Positions 8,027 through 16,431 of a DNA stretch of 22,950 bases are shown piece after piece. The stretch is taken from positions 1-22,950 of the forward strand of contig DIEQ01000137.1 of NCBI GenBank assembly GCA_002418705.1, given 5' to 3'. The translations under genes and the position numbers were made by a program. The DNA comes from Mageeibacillus sp. UBA5770 (GTDB lineage: Bacteria > Bacillota_A > Clostridia > Saccharofermentanales > Saccharofermentanaceae). Position 1 is the stretch's first letter. Every line of letters begins with the position of its first letter. The notes beneath the pieces are model-generated. The model was not told where the DNA came from. It worked only from the letters and a program-made list of their open reading frames with translations, and made no database searches.

Positions 8027-9067
8027 CTATTCAAGTGATTTTAAGTATGCTGAGATATTATCACGGGTGACAACTTCAATCGGATCCTTATACCAGGGGC
8101 GCAGTTCTTCCCCCTTTGCCGCCCAGATCGCACAATAAATACTATATTTACCTTCATATTCCGGCGGCTGCGTGATAAGGCCGTAAAGGCGCCCGTCCGA
8201 TATCGCCTGCAGGTATTCAGCGTCTTCTCCGATGCCGACAACAAAGATCCGGTCCTCAAGTCCGAGATCCTCAATGGCTTCAATTGCGCCGATTGCCATA
8301 TTGCTGTCATGGCAGTAAATCCCCTTCAATTCGGGATTCTTTTTGATCAGGTCGCCGGCAACAAGCCTGGCTTTCCCCCTGTCCCAGCCGCCGTTGCGTA
8401 TTCCGACGATTTCAATTGCGGGATGCGGAGTCAGCTGTTCGATAAAGGTCTGTGTCCGGTAGATCTGCGGATCACTTCCCGGGGATCCCTCGATAATCGC
8501 AATCTTCCCTCCGTCGTTGTCACGGGTCTCCATAATCTGCACAAATAACTCTGCCGCAAGGGCGGCCTCTTCTGAGCTGCTTGCCCCGACATAGGTATCG
8601 ATGTATTCAGAAGAGATAGCGTCGACCTTCATGTTCAGGTTGATAACGGGAATGCCCTCCTCTCTGGCTTTTTTAAGAGGGTTCAGAAGTAATTTCGCAT
8701 TAACCGGACAAAGAATGATGGCATCAACTTTGTCCCTGATGAATTGATATATCTGCTGTGCCTGAAGTTCGGCATCCCAGTCTGCATATTTCAGAATCAG
8801 TTCCGAATTTTCTTCCTCGGCAGCCTCATACATGTATTTGCTGACACTCATCAGGTAGTACGAAGTATCGGAAGCGAGTGTCGCACCGATGACGATCTCT
8901 GAGGATTCTGATTCATTCGATGGGACGCTGCCTGCCGATGTATCCTGTGTGAGGGATCCTGCCGTTGTATTTTCGGTGACGGAAGAGAAATTCGCACATC
9001 CGGCACAAAACAGATACAAAAGGCAAATGATTACCGATAAATATCTAAACGACCTGCTTATGTTCAT
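8027..9067 (-). CDS. Sugar-binding lipoprotein linked to the two-component system
   Basis: A second RbsB-family protein, also 346 residues. It has a signal peptide MNISRSFRYLSVIICLLYLF and lipobox LFCAGC (Cys24), then a Ser/Thr-rich linker and a binding domain starting at EIVIGATLASDTSYY. Family segments include VDAIILCPVNAKLL, GIPVINLNMKVDA and IYCHDSNMAIGAIEAI. AGGAGG lies seven bases before the ATG at 9067. It begins 20 bases after the sensor kinase gene ends, so it belongs to the regulatory unit. By analogy with the clostridial XylFII-LytS-YesN three-component system, I infer that it presents sugar to the kinase rather than serving transport. It could still serve the importer. Confidence 0.9.
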   Translation of the reverse strand: MNISRSFRYLSVIICLLYLFCAGCANFSSVTENTTAGSLTQDTSAGSVPSNESESSEIVIGATLASDTSYYLMSVSKYMYEAAEEENSELILKYADWDAELQAQQIYQFIRDKVDAIILCPVNAKLLLNPLKKAREEGIPVINLNMKVDAISSEYIDTYVGASSSEEAALAAELFVQIMETRDNDGGKIAIIEGSPGSDPQIYRTQTFIEQLTPHPAIEIVGIRNGGWDRGKARLVAGDLIKKNPELKGIYCHDSNMAIGAIEAIEDLGLEDRIFVVGIGEDAEYLQAISDGRLYGLITQPPEYEGKYSIYCAIWAAKGEELRPWYKDPIEVVTRDNISAYLKSLE

Positions 9068-9086
9068 GTAAGATCCTCCTGTCCAA

Positions 9087-10916
9087 TCACAGCTCAATGA
9101 TTGGCAATGTAAGCGTTGCTGTTGTCCCCTGCCCTTTGGCACTCGAAAAGGTCAGACCATATTGTTCGCCGAAGTGGAGCCTGATTCTTTCGTTTACATT
9201 CCTCACGGCGATTCCGGAACCTCCGTTTTTTGAAGCACGTGCATCTTCACCAAGAATAGCCGCGCAGGTTGCCTCATCCATTCCCACTCCATCATCCATA
9301 ACGGTAATCATAAGAAAATCATCCTTTCGGAATGCTTCTATCATGATGTTACCCTTTGCGTTCATTTCCTTGATGCCGTGATAAATACTGTTCTCAACGA
9401 CAGGCTGGACGATAAGTTTGATCGTTTTGCATTTTCGCACTTCATCGGAGACGGATATAGAGTAATCGAACTTGTTCTTATACCGCATGCTCTGAATGAC
9501 CAGATAGTTTCGTACATGCTCCAGTTCATCGGCGACCGTAATCAATTCATTGCCTTTGTTCAGTGAAATGCGGAAAAGCTTCGCCAGCGCTTCCGTCATG
9601 GGCACAACATTGGGATTCTTCATCTCAGCCATCCAGATAATTGAATCCAGAGTATTATATAAAAAATGCGGATTTATCTGTGCCTGCAAAGCCTGCAGCT
9701 CATATTTTCTCTTCTCCTCCTGCTCTGCGACAACCTGTCTCATAAGACCGTCAATTCGTCCGAGCATTTTGTTGAAACTCTTCGCGAGCATTCCTGTCTC
9801 ATCTTTACTCTGAATATCAACGCCAGCTGTCAAGTTGCCGGTATCTGCCAGATCCATATGTTTTTTCAGGTCAATAATTGGCTTAACAACCTTCTTAAGA
9901 ATCAGGTTCAAAGAGATAATGATAATCAGCAGCATGGCCGCTACGACAAGTATGATGATCGTTAAAGTCTGGTAAACGGACTGATTCAAAGCTGACAGCG
10001 GCGTGATGGAAAGCAAAGTCCAGCCGGTCTTCTCCATTTTTTCAGACACGACCTGATAGTTTTTATCGCCGAGCCTGATGATAAAACTCTGCACGGCTGA
10101 TGCGTCCTTCATCGAATTTAGCTTTTCGAGCGTAGCAGGATCGGAAAGCGAGTAAGGAGAAGTACTTGAATCATCCCTGACATAAATCAGTTTGCCTTCA
10201 TTGCTTAAAATACTCAGGTTCATCTCATCATTGGTATATACGGAACCGCATATCTCTTCGATTCTGTTCAAATTTAAATCAACGAGTATAACACCAAGGA
10301 AAGATCCGTCCTCATAGCTTCTGATTGCCCGGCTCAGTGAAACTGTCGGTTCGGTGTTGCCCACAAGAAACTCATGTGTCTGCGGCCCGGTAATGATAGG
10401 CTCAGTCTTATTATCCCGTGCCAGCTGATACCATGGATACTTGCTGTAATCCTTGACGACGGACAGATACATATAGCTGCTTTTATACAGGAGCAGACTC
10501 TTTTGACCGAAAATCATGATGGAGGATACATCTGTCCGGCTGTTCAGCGAATAGTTAAAAAGCTTCGAACTCATTTCATAGTCCTGCATGCTCCGGGTAT
10601 TTGTCAGGTCACTGTATCCTACTTCACTGTCCGTTTCACGAATCAGGTAATTCTGCAGATAATAGTTATAGTTGGATTCGTTGGCGATTGCATTCACTTC
10701 ATCGAAATATATATCCATTGTCGTAATTGTATTTGTCAGGAGGTGCTGCGAATACTCGACGTTATCCTCTTTTGATTTGCGGTTAAAAATTATAAGGAAC
10801 AATATGATAAAGATCACCAGCGCGATTGTAATAAGGCTGGAGACCCAAAAAAGAGTCTTGTTCTTTATACCCATATGGGAAAACGCATACAGGATTTTTT
10901 CTTTCTTCATTTTCAT
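9087..10916 (-). CDS. YesM-type membrane sensor histidine kinase
   Basis: The 609-residue protein should autophosphorylate in response to an outside signal and pass phosphate to the adjacent regulator. Two membrane helices (about 22-44 and 315-340) flank a 270-residue extracellular region with the pattern of a dCache sensor domain. A HAMP linker follows (about 341-393). The His_kinase block has the phosphoacceptor in INPHFLYNTLDS (His417), then N-box QPVVEN (504-509), G1 DDGVGMD (541-547) and G2 GGSGIAVRNV (565-574). This is the LytS/YesM class. I chose the ATG at 10916, with GGAGG six bases upstream, over a GTG at 10958. It starts 43 bases after the regulator gene. Confidence 0.95.
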   Translation of the reverse strand: MKMKKEKILYAFSHMGIKNKTLFWVSSLITIALVIFIILFLIIFNRKSKEDNVEYSQHLLTNTITTMDIYFDEVNAIANESNYNYYLQNYLIRETDSEVGYSDLTNTRSMQDYEMSSKLFNYSLNSRTDVSSIMIFGQKSLLLYKSSYMYLSVVKDYSKYPWYQLARDNKTEPIITGPQTHEFLVGNTEPTVSLSRAIRSYEDGSFLGVILVDLNLNRIEEICGSVYTNDEMNLSILSNEGKLIYVRDDSSTSPYSLSDPATLEKLNSMKDASAVQSFIIRLGDKNYQVVSEKMEKTGWTLLSITPLSALNQSVYQTLTIIILVVAAMLLIIIISLNLILKKVVKPIIDLKKHMDLADTGNLTAGVDIQSKDETGMLAKSFNKMLGRIDGLMRQVVAEQEEKRKYELQALQAQINPHFLYNTLDSIIWMAEMKNPNVVPMTEALAKLFRISLNKGNELITVADELEHVRNYLVIQSMRYKNKFDYSISVSDEVRKCKTIKLIVQPVVENSIYHGIKEMNAKGNIMIEAFRKDDFLMITVMDDGVGMDEATCAAILGEDARASKNGGSGIAVRNVNERIRLHFGEQYGLTFSSAKGQGTTATLTLPIIEL

Positions 10917-10959
10917 GTTCTTCCTCCGGGAAGGCAAGATTTCAGATACGTTCTGCACA

Positions 10960-12552
10960 CTATTTTTGACTCCTGTATTCGGAAGGAGACATCCCGGAAT
11001 ATTTTTTGAAGGCTACACTGAAGTAGTGCGGATTAGAGTATCCAATTTTATATGCAATTTCGTATGTCTTCATTTCTGTGTTTTTCAATAAGTTTTTTGC
11101 CTTCTCCATTCTTGTATTCGTCAGGTAATCAACAAAATTAATCCCCGTCTCTTTCTTGAAAAGAACACTCAGATAACCGGTGCTGACAACAACATTTTCT
11201 GCAGCGGTCGTAAGAGAAATGGATTCGTTCATGTAATTTTTCTCGATGTATTCTTTGGCTCTCTGAATAATCAGCTGGCAGCTGTCAGACTGAAGTTTAT
11301 GGAGCTCTCCGGCAACCTTTTTGGAAAATTCCAAAAGATTCTTCGACACTTCATCAACGGATTTCATGTTTTCAAGTTGATGATATAGGGAAAAGCCCAT
11401 ATTCCACAGACCATCTGAAACCTGCTTGGAGCTCGACAGCTCCTTTAAGAGGTTCGAAATAATTTCAATAAAAACCATTTTGATATTGGGACTTGATAGA
11501 TTTTTTGACGTAAGCAAGTCACTGCAGATGATTTTCATGGACCGTTCGATATCCTGCTCGGTCAGAAACTTCACGCTGTTGATGAGATCCTTGATTCCGT
11601 CAAAGGGATAGAAAAAAGACTTCTCTATGAAATCAAGGTCATTAATGTAGTAAACTCGGTTGTAGCCTAATGAATATCGGCAGTCGAGAGCCGTCGAGGC
11701 TTCAAGGAACGATCGGTGCAGATCCGCGAGATCACTGACAAGGGATCCTTCTGCACAGGTTACATCAACCTTGAGTACCGAAGACACTGACATCTGGATT
11801 ACCTGCAGGGTGTCATAAATGATGCTGAGTGCATCCTCCTGAAATTCATCAGCGCTAAATACGATGATAATATGGTTATTATTGTCATCAAACAGACAAT
11901 TGGACTGCCCGATAACATCCGTGACAATATTTTTCGTGATGAACAGATACAATTCAACATCCGCATTGTCGATTGTTGACATGTCCGTTTCAACAATGCC
12001 GACGATATACTGCTCCGAATCAAGGGGAAGTTCCAGCGATTTGATTTTTTCCTGTGTGTCATTTCGCCGGCCGTACTCCGTGCACACGAGCAAATACAGA
12101 AATTTCTCCTGCATAATGGGAATACTTCGATGCAGCTGGGATTTCATCTGGGAAATATATTCTTTCTGCGATGTTTCCAGATGCAGTTTTTTGCATATCG
12201 CTTTCATCTTCTGATAAAGCGTTGACGCACCTACCGGTTTGAGAATATAGTTCATGACACCTAAGTCCACCGACTGCTTTGCATATTCAAAGTCCTCATG
12301 TCCGGAAAGAATGACAATATGTATCTCGGGAAATTCTTTCTTAAGCGCTTCTGAAAGCTCGAGTCCGTCCATAAACGGCATAACAATATCCGTAAGAACA
12401 AGGTCAATCTTATGATTTCGGCAGATATCAAGCGCAGCCATCCCGTTCTCTGCCTGATATATCGTTGAAAACCCCAGGGATTCCCAATCGATTATGGAGC
12501 TAACCGCACTGCGGATCAGTTCCTCGTCATCAACTATAAGTAATGTATACAC
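10960..12552 (-). CDS. YesN-type response regulator with AraC-family DNA-binding domain
   Basis: The 530-residue protein is the partner of the adjacent kinase and presumably activates the uptake operon. The receiver domain has acidic residues Asp8-Asp9, phosphoacceptor Asp55 in LTDIVMPFMDG, and Lys105 in ILKPVGA. A long middle region of about 270 residues has no motif I recognise, which is usual for YesN proteins. The C-terminal 100 residues hold two helix-turn-helix units of the AraC type, ending in IAYKIGYSNPHYFSVAFKKY. I place the start at the GTG at 12552, which has AAGGA eight bases upstream; the ATG at 12579 has no ribosome site. Confidence 0.94.
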   Translation of the reverse strand: MYTLLIVDDEELIRSAVSSIIDWESLGFSTIYQAENGMAALDICRNHKIDLVLTDIVMPFMDGLELSEALKKEFPEIHIVILSGHEDFEYAKQSVDLGVMNYILKPVGASTLYQKMKAICKKLHLETSQKEYISQMKSQLHRSIPIMQEKFLYLLVCTEYGRRNDTQEKIKSLELPLDSEQYIVGIVETDMSTIDNADVELYLFITKNIVTDVIGQSNCLFDDNNNHIIIVFSADEFQEDALSIIYDTLQVIQMSVSSVLKVDVTCAEGSLVSDLADLHRSFLEASTALDCRYSLGYNRVYYINDLDFIEKSFFYPFDGIKDLINSVKFLTEQDIERSMKIICSDLLTSKNLSSPNIKMVFIEIISNLLKELSSSKQVSDGLWNMGFSLYHQLENMKSVDEVSKNLLEFSKKVAGELHKLQSDSCQLIIQRAKEYIEKNYMNESISLTTAAENVVVSTGYLSVLFKKETGINFVDYLTNTRMEKAKNLLKNTEMKTYEIAYKIGYSNPHYFSVAFKKYSGMSPSEYRSQK

Positions 12553-12639
12553 GGTGGGTATCCTTCCTGTTTCATACATGCAGGCAAAACAGCCATAATA
12601 AATTCTCTGGAGTGCGTCTAAAAAACGAATCTGATTTGT

Positions 12640-12667
12640 ATCTTATCACATATACAGAAAATCGTAA
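12640..12667 (-). promoter_or_regulatory. Candidate promoter of the two-component and uptake operon
   Basis: On the minus strand an extended -10, TGATAAGAT (12640-12648), has TTACGA (12662-12667) 16 bases upstream. The -35 is weak (three of six), which fits an activator-dependent or low-level regulatory promoter. The 302-base region 12553-12854 between the divergent genes holds nothing else I can support, although TTGACA at 12778-12783 could be a -35 for the plus-strand gene with a poorly placed -10. Confidence 0.35.
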
Positions 12668-12854
12668 CTGATGGAAAAACTTCTGACCCCAAAAACACTG
12701 CCAGCTTTAAGGCATGCAGGATAAGGTATTATAAACCCCAATGCAAAACTATTTTAACGATTTTTACTTCAAAAAACTTGACAAAATTCCCGACGTCGCG
12801 CAGTGTAAATATGCAGGAATAAAGCGATCTGCAGTTTTACCATTAGGAGTCACC

Positions 12855-13649
12855 ATGTATCAAACAGACTTTCACCTTCATACCAGCCATTCATTTGATT
12901 CTAAAACAAATATGGCTGTGGTTTGCCAATATGCCCTTGATAAAAAGTATATGGAAATCTGTTTTACGGAACACTATTCACTCATTCCGGGTGTCCCAAC
13001 CTACGGGCACCTTGACTGGGATTTGTATAATGCGGATATTCAGGAGAATCGTAATTCATTTAGAGGCCGGCTGAACATCCGTAAAGGAATTGAACTATGT
13101 GAGCCGCATCAGCGGGTAGCGGATTATCAGCATATTTTGGAAAATCAGGAAATCGATCTGATCCTCGGATCGATACATAATGTATACGGCCGCAAGCTGC
13201 GCTTCCTGCTGCGTGACTTTGGCAAAGAAATTGGATACTCGGCTTTTTTTGATGAAACGCTAGCCATGGTTCAATCAGCTGATATTGACTGCGTCGCGCA
13301 TCTTGACATTATAAAGAGATACGGCGGGGAAGCTTTCAGCGACCAGGATCTTAATCAACATCTTAAAATAATCAGCAGAATTCTCCAGACTATGATTGAC
13401 CGCCGGATAGCCCTTGAAATCAACACGTCAACCTGTAAGAAGCTCGGACAGACCTCTCCTGCAGAGAACATTCTCATGCTGTATAAGGATCTGGGCGGTT
13501 CACTTATCACTTTCGGCTCAGATTCTCATACCGGTACATCTCTTGGTGATGGTATTGATGCTGCAAAGCAGACAGCACTGAAATGTGGCTTTACAACCTA
13601 CTGCACATTCGAAAGACGAACGGCAACACAGCGGGACATTGAAGTATAA
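12855..13649 (+). CDS. PHP-domain phosphatase, histidinol-phosphatase (HisK) type
   Basis: PHP-type histidinol phosphatases remove phosphate from L-histidinol phosphate using a trinuclear metal site. The 264-residue protein has the four PHP motifs: DFHLHTSHS (His7, His9), FTEHY (Glu39, His40), GIE with GSIHN (Glu80, His108), and HLD (His149) with GSDSH (Asp223, His225). All metal ligands appear to be present. I chose the ATG at 12855 because AGGAG lies five bases before it; the frame is open further upstream, to an ATG at 12741, without a ribosome site. No other histidine gene is nearby, and the gene is divergent from the sugar operon, so a different sugar-phosphate substrate is possible. Confidence 0.87.
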   Translation: MYQTDFHLHTSHSFDSKTNMAVVCQYALDKKYMEICFTEHYSLIPGVPTYGHLDWDLYNADIQENRNSFRGRLNIRKGIELCEPHQRVADYQHILENQEIDLILGSIHNVYGRKLRFLLRDFGKEIGYSAFFDETLAMVQSADIDCVAHLDIIKRYGGEAFSDQDLNQHLKIISRILQTMIDRRIALEINTSTCKKLGQTSPAENILMLYKDLGGSLITFGSDSHTGTSLGDGIDAAKQTALKCGFTTYCTFERRTATQRDIEV

Positions 13650-13659
13650 CCTCCCCCGG

Positions 13660-14514
13660 TCAAAATATCAGCTCGTCTTTTATCATATGAGCTTCCGCCT
13701 TAAGATATTCTATGTCTTCGTTATTCAGCGGATTGGCGAGACACTCATCAATATGCTTAAGCATAAATAGAAAATGCTCGAAGTTACCCGGCGGAACCAG
13801 CGCAGCTCCCCCCATAGCCAGACCATACTTCATCCCGGCAATTGCCAGCCGGTCATTGTCAAATACAGGACGGCACCATGATTTGGGATATACTTTCGGT
13901 TCGCTGTCGCGCCACATCCGCGAAACCATTGCCTTCATACTTAAAAGACCCTTATCGGTCTTTTTAACCTCTTCAGCAATACGGGTTCCCCATCCCGTTT
14001 CAAGTCCCAATGCCCAGTTCATCGGAAAAAGTACGGTGTCAAAGTCATATAAGCCGCAGGCTTGCAGTGCAATTTCTTCGCTGTGTGCGGAGAAGCCGAT
14101 ATTACGGATCAGCCCTTCTTTTTTTGCCCACTGAAAGGTCTCAAATGCACCTCCGGCTCCAAAAGTCTGATCTAATTCTTCCTGTGTTGTCAGTGCGTGC
14201 ATCTGATAAACATCAAAGTAGTCCGTCTCCAGCAGCTTTAATGAATTTAACAGCTCCTTTTTCGCCCCTTCGGCATCCCTCTGTGTTGTTTTACAGGCAA
14301 GATATATGTTCGGCCGATGCTTGTGAAGAGCCGGCCCCAGGCGGGACTCTGCATCGCCGTAGGTCGGTGCAACGTCAAAATAATTGATGCCGGATTCAAT
14401 CGCAAAATCCACATAATAACGGGCATTTTCGATTGTCTCATTCATGTTGATAATGCCGCCAAAAATAACAGGACTTATTTTGAGTCCCGTCCTACCAAAT
14501 CGCTGCATTTCCAT
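13660..14514 (-). CDS. Aldo/keto reductase family oxidoreductase
   Basis: Aldo/keto reductases are NAD(P)H-dependent enzymes with a TIM-barrel fold that interconvert carbonyls and alcohols. In this 284-residue protein the catalytic tetrad is visible: Asp47 and Tyr52 in NYFDVAPTYGDAE, Lys75 in YLACKTTQR, and His106 in DVYQMHA. GLIRNIGFSAHS is the usual strand-5 segment. GGAGG lies six bases before the ATG at 14514, which decides the start over upstream in-frame codons. No C-terminal ferredoxin-like iron-sulfur extension is present. The gene ends 10 bases from the convergent PHP gene with no clear terminator between. Substrate unknown. Confidence 0.92.
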   Translation of the reverse strand: MEMQRFGRTGLKISPVIFGGIINMNETIENARYYVDFAIESGINYFDVAPTYGDAESRLGPALHKHRPNIYLACKTTQRDAEGAKKELLNSLKLLETDYFDVYQMHALTTQEELDQTFGAGGAFETFQWAKKEGLIRNIGFSAHSEEIALQACGLYDFDTVLFPMNWALGLETGWGTRIAEEVKKTDKGLLSMKAMVSRMWRDSEPKVYPKSWCRPVFDNDRLAIAGMKYGLAMGGAALVPPGNFEHFLFMLKHIDECLANPLNNEDIEYLKAEAHMIKDELIF

Positions 14515-14695
14515 TCTGCACCTCCACTGAGAAATCAGATGTTCAATTCGTTGTTTATCTTCTTTACAGTATAACGCATCACGAAGACTCCCGAACATCG
14601 CCTGTGACAAGATTTATCAGACAAACAAAGAGCCTGGCAAATGAGTGTCAGGATCTAATTCCGAGCAGATTTGTTATCATTCCAATAATATACTC

Positions 14696-14724
14696 TTTAC
14701 AATCTTCTTTCGGACTGCTATAAT
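14696..14724 (+). promoter_or_regulatory. Rubrerythrin promoter
   Basis: TTTACA (14696-14701), a 17-base spacer and a perfect TATAAT (14719-14724) form a near-consensus sigma-A promoter, with predicted start near 14731 and a leader of about 25 bases before the ATG. It is the best promoter in the window. Confidence 0.75.
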
Positions 14725-14732
14725 CATCATAA
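14718..14732 (+). promoter_or_regulatory. PerR-box-like operator over the rubrerythrin -10
   Basis: The 15 bases CTATAATCATCATAA match the PerR consensus TTATAATnATTATAA at 12 of 14 defined positions. The site overlaps the -10 and predicted start point, where a bound repressor would block transcription. Rubrerythrins are classical PerR targets in clostridia, so peroxide-inducible control is a reasonable inference. The box shares its left half with the TATAAT element, which inflates the apparent match. Confidence 0.5.
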
Positions 14733-14755
14733 ATTCAAATTTATCGGAGGTATTT

Positions 14756-15301
14756 ATGAAATACAGATGTCCAGTTTGCGGTTATATCCACGAAGGTAAT
14801 AGTGCTCCTGAGAAGTGCCCACAGTGCGGCGCTCCGGGCGATAAGTTCATTAAAGTAGAAGGAACTGAAGAAATGGTTTGGGCTGCCGAGCATATCATCG
14901 GTGTTGCCAAAGATGTTGATCCCCGTATCGTTGAAGGTCTTCGCATGAATTTTGCAGGCGAGTGCACGGAAGTAGGCATGTATCTTGCCATGTCCCGCGC
15001 GGCTGACCGCCAGGGATATCCCGAAGTTGCCGAAGCTTATAAGCGTATTGCTTTTGAAGAAGCTGAGCATGCCGCCCGTTTCGCCGAAATGCTTGGCGAA
15101 GTCGTTTCTGCAGACAGCAAAGAGAATCTCACCGTCCGCGTAGCTGCCGAGTATGGCGCAACACAGGGCAAAGTTGAAATCGCAACCCTTGCCAAGCAGC
15201 TTGGCTATGACGCGATCCATGACTCCGTACATGAGATGGCACGCGACGAAGCCAGACATGGCAAGGCTTTCAAGGGTCTTCTTGAGAGATATTTCGCCTG
15301 A
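14756..15301 (+). CDS. Reverse rubrerythrin (N-terminal rubredoxin, C-terminal di-iron domain)
   Basis: Rubrerythrins reduce hydrogen peroxide to water in the cytoplasm of anaerobes. This 181-residue protein has the rubredoxin-like centre first, CPVC (Cys5, Cys8) and CPQC (Cys21, Cys24), then the four-helix di-iron domain with Glu69 (FAGEC), EAEH (Glu102 to His105), Glu132 (AEYGAT) and EARH (Glu165 to His168). This order, opposite to that of classical rubrerythrin, defines the reverse type found in clostridia. CGGAGG precedes the ATG by five bases. It is monocistronic, with its own strong promoter, a candidate PerR operator and a terminator. Confidence 0.95.
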   Translation: MKYRCPVCGYIHEGNSAPEKCPQCGAPGDKFIKVEGTEEMVWAAEHIIGVAKDVDPRIVEGLRMNFAGECTEVGMYLAMSRAADRQGYPEVAEAYKRIAFEEAEHAARFAEMLGEVVSADSKENLTVRVAAEYGATQGKVEIATLAKQLGYDAIHDSVHEMARDEARHGKAFKGLLERYFA

Positions 15302-15331
15302 TCACAAAGCTGACTTGAATCTGATGCATTT

Positions 15332-15370
15332 AATAGAGTATCACCGTATAATCGGTGGTACTCTATTTTT
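15332..15370 (+). terminator. Intrinsic terminator of the rubrerythrin gene
   Basis: AATAGAGTATCACCG (15332-15346) pairs with CGGTGGTACTCTATT (15353-15367) over 15 positions, including one G-T wobble, around a six-base loop, followed by TTT. It lies 30 bases after the rubrerythrin stop. Its tail overlaps the stop codon of the convergent lipoprotein gene (15369-15371). Confidence 0.85.
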
Positions 15371-16070
15371 ATGACACTTTTTGGCTTTCAACAACGTCAA
15401 GTACATCCTGCAGCATTGTGCCTGCCGGTATCAGCGTAGCGTGTTCATTGGGGAAAAGCTTATCGCCGTCAAGTCTGTAAAAACCGTCGTAACAGCCTGT
15501 AAATACAATTCTGTTAAACTCCAGGTCATGTTCAATCACCCAGTCAAAGTCCTGCAGGAACACCAGATATGTGGTATTTATTTCAGGATAGGCTATCGGG
15601 GAGCAGGTAAATGTAACACCTGACGCTTCTCCTCCCATCAGATCAACCCGAATCGAATCCCCGACCCGGCTGTCACCGGAAATGACTTGCTCAACAGTGA
15701 AGATATACGGGGTATAGTTGACACATCCGAGACCGGTGAAGTCATCGGTGATTTCATGATTTTCTCCGACCGTAAAAGCCGGAAGAATATCCGTTACCGT
15801 CGCAATGACAATATAATCGCTCTCATCAATCACCTTTTCAATTGAATCATAAATAAAAGGGTCGACTTTTGCCGACACTTCCGGGTTTTTCTGTGCGAAT
15901 CGCGAAATACTGGAAGATTGCACAGCAGTCGCAGATGCAGATGCACTTTGCGAGACCAGATCACTGTTCACAGGCAGTGAACATGAACCCGAAAAAAGTA
16001 AGTTTATTATCAAAAGTAAAAGAGCAAACACCTTAACGAGTTTATACTCAAAAATCTTCATCTGCTGCAT
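15369..16070 (-). CDS. Hypothetical secreted lipoprotein
   Basis: I do not recognise a named family. The 233-residue protein has a strongly hydrophobic signal segment (about 11-28) ending in FSGSC (Cys30), a relaxed lipobox, then a Ser/Ala-rich linker. The folded part contains SDYIVIATVTDILPAF, YIFTVEQVISGDSRVGDSIRVDLMGG at its centre, and TTYLVFLQ, a beta-rich pattern seen in uncharacterised exported proteins of Firmicutes that carry a short binding-like domain. Three cysteines lie in the exported part. The start is ambiguous between ATG at 16070 and ATG at 16061; GGGAG lies just upstream of both. Monocistronic between the rubrerythrin and tRNA genes; function unknown. Confidence 0.75.
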   Translation of the reverse strand: MQQMKIFEYKLVKVFALLLLIINLLFSGSCSLPVNSDLVSQSASASATAVQSSSISRFAQKNPEVSAKVDPFIYDSIEKVIDESDYIVIATVTDILPAFTVGENHEITDDFTGLGCVNYTPYIFTVEQVISGDSRVGDSIRVDLMGGEASGVTFTCSPIAYPEINTTYLVFLQDFDWVIEHDLEFNRIVFTGCYDGFYRLDGDKLFPNEHATLIPAGTMLQDVLDVVESQKVS

Positions 16071-16164
16071 CAACTCCCTTCATATGTATAACGAATGAGA
16101 AAGGGGATATTTTTCATTTGGCACAATTTTTGTGTCTCAGATTCCGTACAGAGGATCTCATATA

Positions 16165-16202
16165 ATAAAACAAGAGCTCAAAACCTTACGGCTCTAAGCT
16201 CT
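16165..16202 (-). terminator. Intrinsic terminator of tRNA-Arg
   Basis: On the minus strand AGAGCTTAGAGCC (16190-16202) pairs with GGTTTTGAGCTCT (16173-16185), 13 pairs including G-T wobbles, closed by a GTAA tetraloop of the GNRA type, then TTGTTTTATT. It begins five bases after the CCA end of the tRNA. Confidence 0.85.
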
Positions 16203-16207
16203 GCTGT

Positions 16208-16284
16208 TGGTGTTCCCGAGCGGATTCGAACCGCTGGCCTATCGCTTAGGAGGCGATCGCTCTATCCTTCTGAGCTACGGAAAC
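16208..16284 (-). tRNA. tRNA-Arg (anticodon CCT), CCA encoded
   Basis: The minus strand folds as a full cloverleaf: acceptor GTTTCCG with CGGGAAC (one T-G wobble), D-stem GCTC/GAGC, anticodon stem ATCGC/GCGAT with loop CTCCTAA, a five-base variable loop, and T-arm AGCGG-TTCGAAT-CCGCT. The anticodon CCT (16248-16250) reads AGG. Discriminator A is followed by an encoded CCA (16208-16210). It reads the AGG codon and is probably a single transcription unit. Confidence 0.96.
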
Positions 16285-16338
16285 ATTTAGATTTTTAGCA
16301 GCCATTCCAGTATAACCCAAAAAATATGGCCGCAAACG

Positions 16339-16367
16339 ATTATACCGTATTTTCGCCTGATGAACAA
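16339..16367 (-). promoter_or_regulatory. Candidate promoter of tRNA-Arg
   Basis: On the minus strand a perfect TATAAT (16339-16344) has TTGTTC (16362-16367) 17 bases upstream. Transcription would begin about 45 bases before the mature tRNA. A second possible -10, TATACT (16309-16314), is closer to the gene but has a poor -35. The rest of the gap 16285-16431 shows no terminator for the upstream Rnf-like operon. Confidence 0.5.
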
Positions 16368-16431
16368 CAAGTACGACACGATCGACTGATATTGTATCTT
16401 CCCGGCTTAACGCATCAATTTTCCAGGCAGG

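Noticed and set aside
10374..10775. Long open frame opposite the sensor kinase gene
   Set aside because: It lies wholly antisense to a well-supported gene, and its translation shows no domain.
12577..12720. CATGCAGG occurring twice in the divergent region (12577 and 12713)
   Set aside because: Eight bases repeated once, without symmetry to either promoter; best taken as chance.
12741..12854. N-terminal extension of 38 residues on the PHP phosphatase
   Set aside because: No ribosome site at 12741, whereas AGGAG precedes the ATG at 12855, and the PHP fold begins directly there.
13671..13694. AGCTC/GAGCT hairpin at the PHP/aldo-keto reductase junction
   Set aside because: Five pairs with a 14-base loop and no T-run; too weak to call a terminator.
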